A stretch of 64,000 nucleotides of DNA from Pseudobutyrivibrio ruminis CF1b (GTDB lineage Bacteria; Bacillota; Clostridia; Lachnospirales; Lachnospiraceae). Numbering within the stretch: the first letter of the stretch is position 1; each line of letters begins with the position of its first letter. The DNA is taken from NCBI RefSeq assembly GCF_000424005.1, contig NZ_AUJB01000008.1, positions 124,001 to 188,000 on the forward strand, in the 5' to 3' direction. The notes beneath the pieces were generated by a model. It made no database searches and was not told where the DNA came from. It was given only the letters and a program-made list of their open reading frames with translations. Positions 45,800-52,659 of this stretch are shown one piece after another. The position numbers were made by a program, and so were the translations under genes.

Positions 45800-47161
45800 T
45801 TAATACAAATCCTCTTGTGCAACTTCCTGTAAAACCAGGGATTCACTTTCGCCTCTGATTTTTCTTAACTTCCAGCTGTTTAGAACGAAACGTAAGATTT
45901 CATCTACAACAACAAGTCCGAAGATTTCAAGTATTCCCCTATGAAATACCATTACTATAACTGAGCTCATAGCCACTACGAAGAAGGTTCCAAAAAGCTG
46001 AGTCTTTAACATCCAGGAAGGCTCACCATAGCCTTTGATTCCAGAACCGAAAATAATATTTCCACTTTTAGGGAATAAATCCAAACCAACAATTAAAAGA
46101 TATAATGGCGCTGCAGCAAGTACTGCTTTGTCTTTAGTAAATATTCCTAATATCTGATTTGGGAACAGCAGGAAAAATACAAGATTAATCACTGAAAATC
46201 CCCAGGCAAGATAAGAGGAACACATTACCACATCCCACACACCTTTTACATTTTTTCTGCCTGTCTCGTAGCCTGAAAGTGTAAGAGCGGCAGTACCAAA
46301 TGAACCAGATACAACAACTGCGATTAGCTCTACACTAAATACAATAGAATGTATTCCTGCAGCTTCTACGGAAATCTTGTTGAGCATTGCTATAAGATAT
46401 AAATGTCCAAGATTCCAAGCGAATTCTTCGCAGGCTGCTGGTGCGCCGAACTTAATTGTATCAGTGTATAGCGAAAGCTTTGCTTCTAAGATCTGAATGA
46501 ACTTTGGCCTGATTACAATATCCTTTGCAGTTAATACATAAACAAGAACGATTGCATCACCAAGTAATTCAGCTAATGTTGTGGCAATAGCTGCACCCTT
46601 TACTCCCATGGCAGGAAGACCAAAGTGGCCAAAAATCAATATATAATCTAGCACTACATTTGCCAGTGATCTGGATACTCCGTACCATACCATAATCTGA
46701 GTCTTCTGGCTTACCTGCAGCATACAGCTGATAGATGCACCGATACCGGTAAGAATAAATATTGGAGCAAAGTAGTGAGCATAATCAATACTCATACCGA
46801 TGATGCTCTCATCAACGCCAATAAGGTTGAAAGCCACCTGTGGTGTGAAAAACCAGAACAGGAAAAGAATAATTCCTATACCATTATTAAATTTAAATAC
46901 TGAAGCCAGTGTTGCTGTTGCTTTATCAAGCTCATTTGCACCATATAGCTGACTTACTAGGATTGTGGCACCTGTAGTTAGTGCAAAAATGATGCTCATT
47001 GTGGTCCACATTGGCGTAGAAGCATTTCCTACTGCACTCATACTTTCGAGTGACAGTCTGCCGATGAAAACCTTATCAATTAACATCTGTAGCTGCGATA
47101 TCAGATTTGAAAGCATTATGGGAACAGCAATAGCAAGTATTTTCTTAATATAGTCTTTCAT
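45800..47161 (-). CDS. MATE family multidrug/metabolite exporter
   Basis: A 453-residue, twelve-helix antiporter with MATE signatures (AVPIMLSNLISQLQMLIDKVFIGRL at the N-terminus, VGNASTPMW, and the symmetric second half with GTAALTLSGYETGRKN). Such proteins export cationic drugs or metabolites using H+ or Na+. It is divergent from an XRE/zinc-ribbon regulator with a 177-bp gap, which makes that regulator a candidate controller. Substrate not readable. Confidence 0.9.
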   Translation of the reverse strand: MKDYIKKILAIAVPIMLSNLISQLQMLIDKVFIGRLSLESMSAVGNASTPMWTTMSIIFALTTGATILVSQLYGANELDKATATLASVFKFNNGIGIILFLFWFFTPQVAFNLIGVDESIIGMSIDYAHYFAPIFILTGIGASISCMLQVSQKTQIMVWYGVSRSLANVVLDYILIFGHFGLPAMGVKGAAIATTLAELLGDAIVLVYVLTAKDIVIRPKFIQILEAKLSLYTDTIKFGAPAACEEFAWNLGHLYLIAMLNKISVEAAGIHSIVFSVELIAVVVSGSFGTAALTLSGYETGRKNVKGVWDVVMCSSYLAWGFSVINLVFFLLFPNQILGIFTKDKAVLAAAPLYLLIVGLDLFPKSGNIIFGSGIKGYGEPSWMLKTQLFGTFFVVAMSSVIVMVFHRGILEIFGLVVVDEILRFVLNSWKLRKIRGESESLVLQEVAQEDLY

Positions 47162-47270
47162 AAATTTTCATATCTTTCTGTATCCAATCATCTACACTGT
47201 TTTCGGTTACTTAGGTCCAATTATATCATTTTAATAAAGAAGGATAGTGAAAATTCCTTGTCTTCAAATG

Positions 47271-47285
47271 GCAACTGTCAGTTGC
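47271..47285. promoter_or_regulatory. Short inverted repeat between MATE and XRE genes
   Basis: GCAACT-GTC-AGTTGC is a 6-bp inverted repeat in the divergent intergenic region, about 55 bases before the XRE start codon. It is a possible regulator site, but too short to be sure. Confidence 0.3.
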
Positions 47286-47338
47286 GTGCATTAAATATAT
47301 CTTCATAATATAATCTATTTGTGAGGAGGTGTTAATCT

Positions 47339-48103
47339 ATGAGTACACAGGAAGTTTTATTAGAGCTTAGAACAAAAAATGGTTTTTCTCAGGATGAATT
47401 AGCCGAAAAGGTTTTTGTCACAAGACAGGCTGTATCTCGCTGGGAAAATGGAGATACTGTTCCCAATACAGAGACACTGAAGCTTTTATCAAATCTTTAT
47501 AATGTATCAATCAATACATTGCTTGGTTCGCCAAACAAGCTAATCTGCCAGTGCTGCGGCATGCCACTTGAGGATGAGATTATTGGTCGCAATAAAGATG
47601 GAAGCCTGAATGAGGAATATTGCAAGTGGTGCTACGCCGATGGTACATACACATACAGCGATATGGATGATTTGATTGAGATTTGTGTGCCGCACATGGT
47701 TGGTGAAAATTTCACTGAGGAGCAGGCTCGCTCTTATCTTAAGATTGAGCTGCCTAAGCTAAATTACTGGAAGAAATACGATGAGCTCAGTGATGGGGGA
47801 CAGTTCGAGGAGTTTAAAAAGCAGCTGATTGATGAGATAAATGCCCTTGGCATAGAGGGCATGCCAAAGCTGGAAAAGCTGAACGCTTTGGTTGGTAGTT
47901 ATGTGAATTTAGAGTATAAGCTGCCTAGCGGAATGAAAGTGAAGTATCTTGATGATGCAACCACATACCTTGGAAATCAGCTGGAGTCAGAAATTGTTCC
48001 GGGGCTCTGCTTTGGAATAGTTGCAAATATGGATTTCATCCTTGTTTGCACCTACGAGGCAGAGGGAGCAAACCCGGAAGTGCTGGTGTATAAGAAGAGA
48101 TAA
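47339..48103 (+). CDS. XRE regulator with zinc-ribbon-like domain
   Basis: A 254-residue protein. Residues 1-60 form a Cro/C1-type HTH (LRTKNGFSQDELAEKVFVTRQAVSRWENGDTVP). Residues about 70-150 carry a putative zinc-ribbon domain with cysteine pairs CQCCGMPL and CKWCY. The last 100 residues (LVGSYVNLEYKLPSGMKVKYLDD...) are an unrecognised domain. The zinc-ribbon portion is found in many Firmicute regulators and stand-alone proteins. GAGGAGG precedes the ATG. It may sense a small molecule or oxidant through the cysteines; this is inference. Confidence 0.8.
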   Translation: MSTQEVLLELRTKNGFSQDELAEKVFVTRQAVSRWENGDTVPNTETLKLLSNLYNVSINTLLGSPNKLICQCCGMPLEDEIIGRNKDGSLNEEYCKWCYADGTYTYSDMDDLIEICVPHMVGENFTEEQARSYLKIELPKLNYWKKYDELSDGGQFEEFKKQLIDEINALGIEGMPKLEKLNALVGSYVNLEYKLPSGMKVKYLDDATTYLGNQLESEIVPGLCFGIVANMDFILVCTYEAEGANPEVLVYKKR

Positions 48104-48499
48104 ATTGGGAAAATCCCAAAATGGTGTTGTGGAAATTGGAGTTGTAGGGCATTTATCAAAAACAAATGTGATAGCCCGCATATTTATGTTATTGATTGAT
48201 AAAAAAACTTGCTAAATCTAGGCACAACCCAATTATTATCAAAATATATCTTGAAAGCCTTGAGTTTAGGTTGGGCTTTGATAAAAATGAAGCTTTGATT
48301 TTCATTTAGCCTGAAAATTTATCAGTAGTCAACATAGTTATGCGGTTTTGAAGAGTTCATTTTGATAACAGTATTTTAGAAAACTTTTAAATGTGAAATC
48401 AGTGATAAACAGACCTAATGTAGTGTAAGCATAGGTCTGTTTTTTCTATGTGATATATGATGGAGACCAATCTAGTGGTACAATTTTGTTGATTTTGGG
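48104..48499. other. Intergenic region with an orphan terminator, no gene seen
   Basis: No ORF with a ribosome site is evident. A short TTGGGA/TCCCAA hairpin (48105-48119) follows the XRE gene. The frame continuing from 48118 (GVVEIGVVGHLSKTNVIAR...) has no start or site and could be a remnant. Near 48409 there is a good intrinsic terminator with no gene in front of it. Confidence 0.45.
48409..48446 (+). terminator. Orphan intrinsic terminator
   Basis: ACAGACCTA (48409-48417) pairs with TAGGTCTGT (48432-48440), followed by TTTTTCT. The nearest upstream gene ends 300 bases earlier, so it may end a small RNA or a lost gene. Confidence 0.75.
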
Positions 48500-48643
48500 T
48501 ATAATCAATATTATCCTTAAGTATGCGATGCCGAATTTCATCAGAAATTCAGCATCCGTAACAGGCATGATTTTTGGATAACAAAAATCATGTCTCAATT
48601 TATAGAAATTTCCGAATGCATTTTCCTATTTTGCATTCGGAAA
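48500..48643 (+). promoter_or_regulatory. Promoter-like TATAAT and three-hairpin leader of the hydrolase gene
   Basis: TATAAT at 48500-48505 lacks a clear -35. Three inverted repeats follow in series: 48527-48538 with 48545-48556 (12 bp, one mismatch), 48566-48576 with 48582-48592 (CATGATTTTTG, 11 bp perfect), and 48609-48620 with 48632-48643 (TTTCCGAATGCA, 12 bp perfect). The last ends 12 bases before the AAGGAG site. A structured, possibly regulatory leader is suggested. No known riboswitch class was recognised. Confidence 0.5.
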
Positions 48644-48666
48644 CCTATGCGAATAAGGAGAAAGTG

Positions 48667-49350
48667 ATGTTTGATTGGATTTGTTTAATAATATTGGCTG
48701 TAGCTCACTATGGTCAGTCTGCTTCCTTTGTATTTGAGGATGGCAAAAGCACAGGTCCTAGCATAATATTTATAAAGCAAATGACATCATTGGATCCTGA
48801 AAATAATCCAGAGGAAGCATTTGAGGTTTACAAGGAATGGATGGATATTCGTACCACTGACCTGAATACTGTCATGGATGATTACATCACAAAAAATGGC
48901 AAAACTGAATTTGTTGCTATGGGGCATTCCCTTGGCGGAAGTGCAGCCTATGCTATGGCAAGAATCAGAAGTGATGTGATAGGTGTTGTAGCTCTTGAGT
49001 CACCATTCATGTATGACATTGAAGGTGTTGAAAACGGTAAATACGTATTTAATCAGGAAGATTATAATGTGCCACTTTTAAACATCTACTCAGACTCAGT
49101 CTACCCACATCTTTTTGAGGCTGATTTTTCCGAATATGCCAATAATAAATTATTTTTAGAGCGTTCGAACGAACAGTACACAACTATCCATTACGAGGGT
49201 GTGGGACACATGGGACTTTGCGACTTATCACGACAGTCACCAATCTTAGCAGCTATGTTTAGTGGTGGCTTCCAGAAAGTAAATGCCAGAATACAGCTGG
49301 ATACTCTAAATAAAGATTGCCTGGAATGGATAGAAAATCTGAGCAAATAG
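48667..49350 (+). CDS. Alpha/beta hydrolase, probably shortened at the N-terminus
   Basis: A 227-residue protein. The nucleophile elbow GHSLGGSAAYAMAR is clear, an acidic residue region follows near NIYSDSVYPH, and a candidate catalytic His lies in GVGHMGLCDLS. AAGGAG precedes ATG 48667. The frame is open further upstream to about 48574, but that part runs through two hairpins and has no ribosome site. The protein enters the fold late (the usual first strands and oxyanion segment before FVFEDGKS are reduced), so it may be a truncated family member. Substrate unknown. Confidence 0.7.
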   Translation: MFDWICLIILAVAHYGQSASFVFEDGKSTGPSIIFIKQMTSLDPENNPEEAFEVYKEWMDIRTTDLNTVMDDYITKNGKTEFVAMGHSLGGSAAYAMARIRSDVIGVVALESPFMYDIEGVENGKYVFNQEDYNVPLLNIYSDSVYPHLFEADFSEYANNKLFLERSNEQYTTIHYEGVGHMGLCDLSRQSPILAAMFSGGFQKVNARIQLDTLNKDCLEWIENLSK

Positions 49351-49430
49351 ATTTTTTACATCGCGGGGGGAATGAAATGGTTACAACTGCAAGATTTGCT
49401 GTGTCATAGACTTGAAATAAGAGGGAAAAA

Positions 49431-50090
49431 ATGAATTATAAAATTATTGATAAAGAAAAATATTACAGACAGGGTGTCTTTCGACATTTCATGGAGGACT
49501 GTAAGTGCTCAACATCAATTACTGCAAAGATTGATGTTACTGAGCTTGTAAATTATTCAAAGCATACAGATACTAAATTTTACATTAATTTTTTGTATCT
49601 GTTATCAAAGGTTTTAAACTCTAGAGACGATTATAAAATGGGATTTTTATGGGAAAGTGGAGACTTGATTTGCTATGAAACAGTGAATCCTATTCAGTAC
49701 ATTTTTCATGAGGATACAGAGACCTGTACACCGGTTTATACTACCTACTATGAAAACTATGAGACATTCTACGTAAATGCGATAAATGATGTTGAAAAAG
49801 CAAAGGAAACAAGAGAGTATCAATTAGATATGATGAATCATCCAAATTGGTTTGATGCATCATACATTTCATGGCTTTCATATGATGCTTTACATGTTGA
49901 ACTTCCAGATGGATATCCTCACTTTGCACCTATTATTAATTGGGGCAAGTATAGCCAGCAGGATGGAAGATTTATGATGCCACTGACAGTTAGGTTGAAT
50001 CATGCTATTGCAGACGGTTATTTAGTTTCATTGGTATATAGACTTTTGGAGAAGGAAATAGCTTCTTTTTGCAGAGGTAATAAGGGATGA
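49431..50090 (+). CDS. Chloramphenicol acetyltransferase-like (CAT) protein
   Basis: A 219-residue protein of the type A CAT family that transfers acetyl from acetyl-CoA. The catalytic motif HHAxxDG appears as NHAIADG, with His191 and Asp195; the first His is replaced by Asn. The N-terminal YYRQGVFRHFM..CSTSITAKIDVT and the PIINWGKY segment also match. True resistance enzymes usually have HHAVCDG, so activity on chloramphenicol is uncertain. GAGGG precedes the ATG. It overlaps the next GNAT gene by 4 bases. Confidence 0.85.
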   Translation: MNYKIIDKEKYYRQGVFRHFMEDCKCSTSITAKIDVTELVNYSKHTDTKFYINFLYLLSKVLNSRDDYKMGFLWESGDLICYETVNPIQYIFHEDTETCTPVYTTYYENYETFYVNAINDVEKAKETREYQLDMMNHPNWFDASYISWLSYDALHVELPDGYPHFAPIINWGKYSQQDGRFMMPLTVRLNHAIADGYLVSLVYRLLEKEIASFCRGNKG

Positions 50091-50602
50091 GAATAGAGAC
50101 AGAACGACTAATAATTACAGAAATGACTATGGACATGGCTATGGATGTACATAAGAATTCTCTTGACGAAGATATCAGAAGGTATGTACCAGATGAAGTA
50201 TTTGAATCATTAGAGGAAGCAGAAGAAACTATAGAGTTCATAATCTCTCAATATGGGCATACAGAGGGACCTTTAATATATGCTTTACTTACAAAAGAGA
50301 CAGATAAAAACATAGGATATGTACAGTTGGTTCCAATCGGAGAAGGTAAATGGGAGATTGGCTACCATGTTGCAAAAACATTTACCAGAAATGGATATGC
50401 AACTGAAGCGGTCAAGGCATTTCTTCCTGTGATATCAGAGTATGTTGGAATAACTGAAGTATACGGAATTCGACTAAAGGAAAATGTTGCCTCAGGGCGT
50501 GTTTTGGAGAAATGCGGTTTTAAAACATTTTTTGAGGGAGAAGGACCTTATCATGATGGAGTATATGAGATAAGTAAGAGTGTTTGGAGAAAAATTTGCT
50601 GA
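50087..50602 (+). CDS. GNAT acetyltransferase, RimJ/RimL-like
   Basis: A 171-residue acetyltransferase beginning MRIETERLIITEM, the usual opening of RimJ/RimL-type GNAT proteins. The acetyl-CoA-binding segment appears as IGYHVAKTFTRNGYATEAVKAFL, and the ENVASGRVLEKCGF motif closes the domain. It is translationally coupled to the CAT-like gene (ATGA overlap). The target could be a protein N-terminus or a small amine; sequence does not decide. Confidence 0.87.
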   Translation: MRIETERLIITEMTMDMAMDVHKNSLDEDIRRYVPDEVFESLEEAEETIEFIISQYGHTEGPLIYALLTKETDKNIGYVQLVPIGEGKWEIGYHVAKTFTRNGYATEAVKAFLPVISEYVGITEVYGIRLKENVASGRVLEKCGFKTFFEGEGPYHDGVYEISKSVWRKIC

Positions 50603-50623
50603 AGATAGGAGAATTTTATAGTT

Positions 50624-51463
50624 ATGCGAGTAAATGATAGCTGTGCAAAGTGTATGTATGACCGACAATGTGCTAAAAATGACAATAAGGAGTATCTTTC
50701 TGAGATAAAAAAGCTTCTTGATAATAGACCAGAGGATATAACTAGTGCTGAGCTTAATATGGAGTTTAATAGACTTCATGAGAAATATATTGGAAAGCTG
50801 CCAGATTTTAAAGATGAAAAGAAGCAGTTTAATGATTTGGTTCTATCTATGGAATCGGATTTACGTAAAGAAATAGAGGCAAGTGAAGATCCTCTTGCAA
50901 CAGCTATTATTATGGCAAGAATCGGGAATTATATCGATTTTCCAGTACTTGGGAATGTTGATCCAGATGAGTTCCTGCAGCTATTTGATAATACGCAAAT
51001 GCGAAATGATGAATTGGATGTATATCATTCATTTTGTAAGCAATGTGCAGAGGCAAAAAGCTTCTTGCTTCTCACAGATAATTGCGGTGAGATAGTATTG
51101 GATAAGCTGATGTTGGAGCAGCTGAAAAAGCGATTCCCAAATATGGAATTAACTGTAATGGTTAGAGGAGAAGATGTTTCAAATGATGCTACCATGGAAG
51201 ATGCCACTTATGTTGGTATAGATAAAGTGGCAAATGTAATTACAAATGGAAGAAAAATGGCAGGAACAGTGTATGAACTTGTTTCTGATGAGGCAAGGGA
51301 AGCAATTGATAATGCAGATGTAATATTATCAAAGGGGCAGGCTAACTTTGAGTCATTTTCAGGTGATGGCCGTCATGCCTTCTATACATTTTTATGTAAG
51401 TGCCAGTTATTTATAAATAGATTTCAAGTGCCTAAATTTACAGGAATGCTTGTGGAAGAATAA
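50624..51463 (+). CDS. DUF89 / ARMT1-like damage-control phosphatase
   Basis: A 279-residue protein. The N-terminal cysteines (SCAKCMYDRQC) and the core LLLTDNCGEIVLDKLMLEQL, ADVILSKGQANFES and the C-terminal LFINRFQVPKF match DUF89 metal-dependent phosphatases. The metal-binding Asp/Asn residues lie in DNCGEIVLD. These enzymes remove damaged phosphometabolites such as phosphorylated sugars. It lies 21 bases after the GNAT gene and 19 before the DUF1653 gene. Confidence 0.85.
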   Translation: MRVNDSCAKCMYDRQCAKNDNKEYLSEIKKLLDNRPEDITSAELNMEFNRLHEKYIGKLPDFKDEKKQFNDLVLSMESDLRKEIEASEDPLATAIIMARIGNYIDFPVLGNVDPDEFLQLFDNTQMRNDELDVYHSFCKQCAEAKSFLLLTDNCGEIVLDKLMLEQLKKRFPNMELTVMVRGEDVSNDATMEDATYVGIDKVANVITNGRKMAGTVYELVSDEAREAIDNADVILSKGQANFESFSGDGRHAFYTFLCKCQLFINRFQVPKFTGMLVEE

Positions 51464-51482
51464 AAAAATATAGGAGAATAAA

Positions 51483-51728
51483 ATGCAAGAATTAGTATTA
51501 CACAGAGTGTATAAGCACTTTAAAGGTGATTATTATTTAGTGGAAGATGTGGCCCGTGATTCTGAAACACAGGAGGAAATGGTTGTGTATCGCAAGCTTT
51601 ATGATGATGGTTCTCTATGGGTCAGACCTAAGGAGATGTTTTTATCTGAAGTAGATCATGAAAAGTATCCTGAAGTAAAGCAGAAGTATAGATTTGAGCT
51701 TCAGGAAATTGCAAGTAAAAAACATTAA
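51483..51728 (+). CDS. DUF1653 family small protein
   Basis: An 81-residue protein consisting of one DUF1653 domain ([45 protein letters not shown]). The family is widespread and short, with no proven function. AGGAG lies 7 bases upstream of the ATG. It follows the DUF89 gene with a 19-base gap, suggesting one transcript from the CAT-like gene onward. Confidence 0.85.
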   Translation: MQELVLHRVYKHFKGDYYLVEDVARDSETQEEMVVYRKLYDDGSLWVRPKEMFLSEVDHEKYPEVKQKYRFELQEIASKKH

Positions 51729-51860
51729 GCTATTTAAGAAGAGATTTTTTTGAAGATAAAAAATTCACACTTTTAATTTTCAGTGTATGATATAATAACT
51801 TTGCTAGAAAGAATTTTGTACATGGGGTTATTAATTTGGCGTTAATAAAAGGGGGTTATT

Positions 51861-52505
51861 ATGCTAAAAGAGTATACTAAAATTCCTGCACCACTTAATT
51901 CAGAAGTTGCACTGAAGATTATTCCTGGTCACTTCGCTACCAACCACTCACACATCACTAATTATATGGAGATTGGTACAATGAAGACCAGATGCAACGA
52001 GGCACAGGGTGTTGCCCAGCTTCTTGCAATGCATTATTCAGTACAGACTCCCGTTGACACAATCGTATGTGCCGATGACATGGAGGTTGTTGGAACATTT
52101 TTAGCTATGGAACTTACAAAAGCCGGTGTTGCTAACTACAATCAGCACAAGACTATTTACGTAACATCACCAGAGCTTACCTCAACAGGACAGAGTATTT
52201 TCCGTGATAATATGCAGCTGACAGTCCGTGATAAAAATGTGCTTTTACTCTTTGGCTCTCTTTCAACTGGACGAACAGTAGAAAGTCTTGCAGAATGCGT
52301 TAAGTATTATGGAGCTAAGATTAGCGGAGCATGTGCTATTTTCTCAGCTGTACGCCAGGTTGCTGGTATCGACATTACAGCAGTATTCCATGATGAGGAC
52401 ATACCAAATTATGCATCTTATCCTCTTCATGATTGCCCACTTTGCAAGCAGGGAGTACCAATCGATGCCATTGTAAATTCATTTGGATATTCGGAATTAC
52501 GATAA
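51861..52505 (+). CDS. Phosphoribosyltransferase-like protein with degenerate PRPP loop
   Basis: A 214-residue protein related to orotate phosphoribosyltransferases. The fold pattern is visible (MKTRCNEAQGVAQLLA, VDTIVCADDMEVVGTFLA), but the PRPP motif, normally VDD followed by TGxT, reads LLLFGSLSTGRT, with Phe-Gly in place of the acidic pair. A Cys pair (CPLC) sits near the C-terminus. It may bind nucleotide without catalysis, as regulators such as PyrR-like or PurR-like proteins do. It has its own upstream region with GGGGG before ATG and a terminator after it. Confidence 0.7.
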   Translation: MLKEYTKIPAPLNSEVALKIIPGHFATNHSHITNYMEIGTMKTRCNEAQGVAQLLAMHYSVQTPVDTIVCADDMEVVGTFLAMELTKAGVANYNQHKTIYVTSPELTSTGQSIFRDNMQLTVRDKNVLLLFGSLSTGRTVESLAECVKYYGAKISGACAIFSAVRQVAGIDITAVFHDEDIPNYASYPLHDCPLCKQGVPIDAIVNSFGYSELR

Positions 52506-52511
52506 TCAATC

Positions 52512-52540
52512 AAGCCACCTCAACCGAGGTGGCTTATTTT
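52512..52540 (+). terminator. Terminator after the phosphoribosyltransferase-like gene
   Basis: AAGCCACCT (52512-52520) pairs with AGGTGGCTT (52527-52535), followed by ATTTTTTG. A TATAAT at 52613 in the following gap is a candidate -10 for the GH94 gene. Confidence 0.88.
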
Positions 52541-52659
52541 TTGAAAAATGTTTTCGGTTCACAAATCTGATATTAAATCATGGATTTGATAACAATTTTC
52601 AAAATCGCAGCGTATAATACGACACATCATAAGAAAACAAATTTTGTGAGGGGTATGGT

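Noticed and set aside
48118-48215. Reading frame GVVEIGVVGHLSKTNVIAR... after the XRE gene
   Set aside because: No start codon with a ribosome site in this stretch and no family recognised; kept only as a possible remnant in the intergenic entry.
49431-50602. A drug-resistance island made of CAT-like and GNAT genes
   Set aside because: No mobile element, direct repeat or composition change is visible, and the CAT motif is not the usual HHAVCDG; chromosomal metabolic acetyltransferases are as likely.
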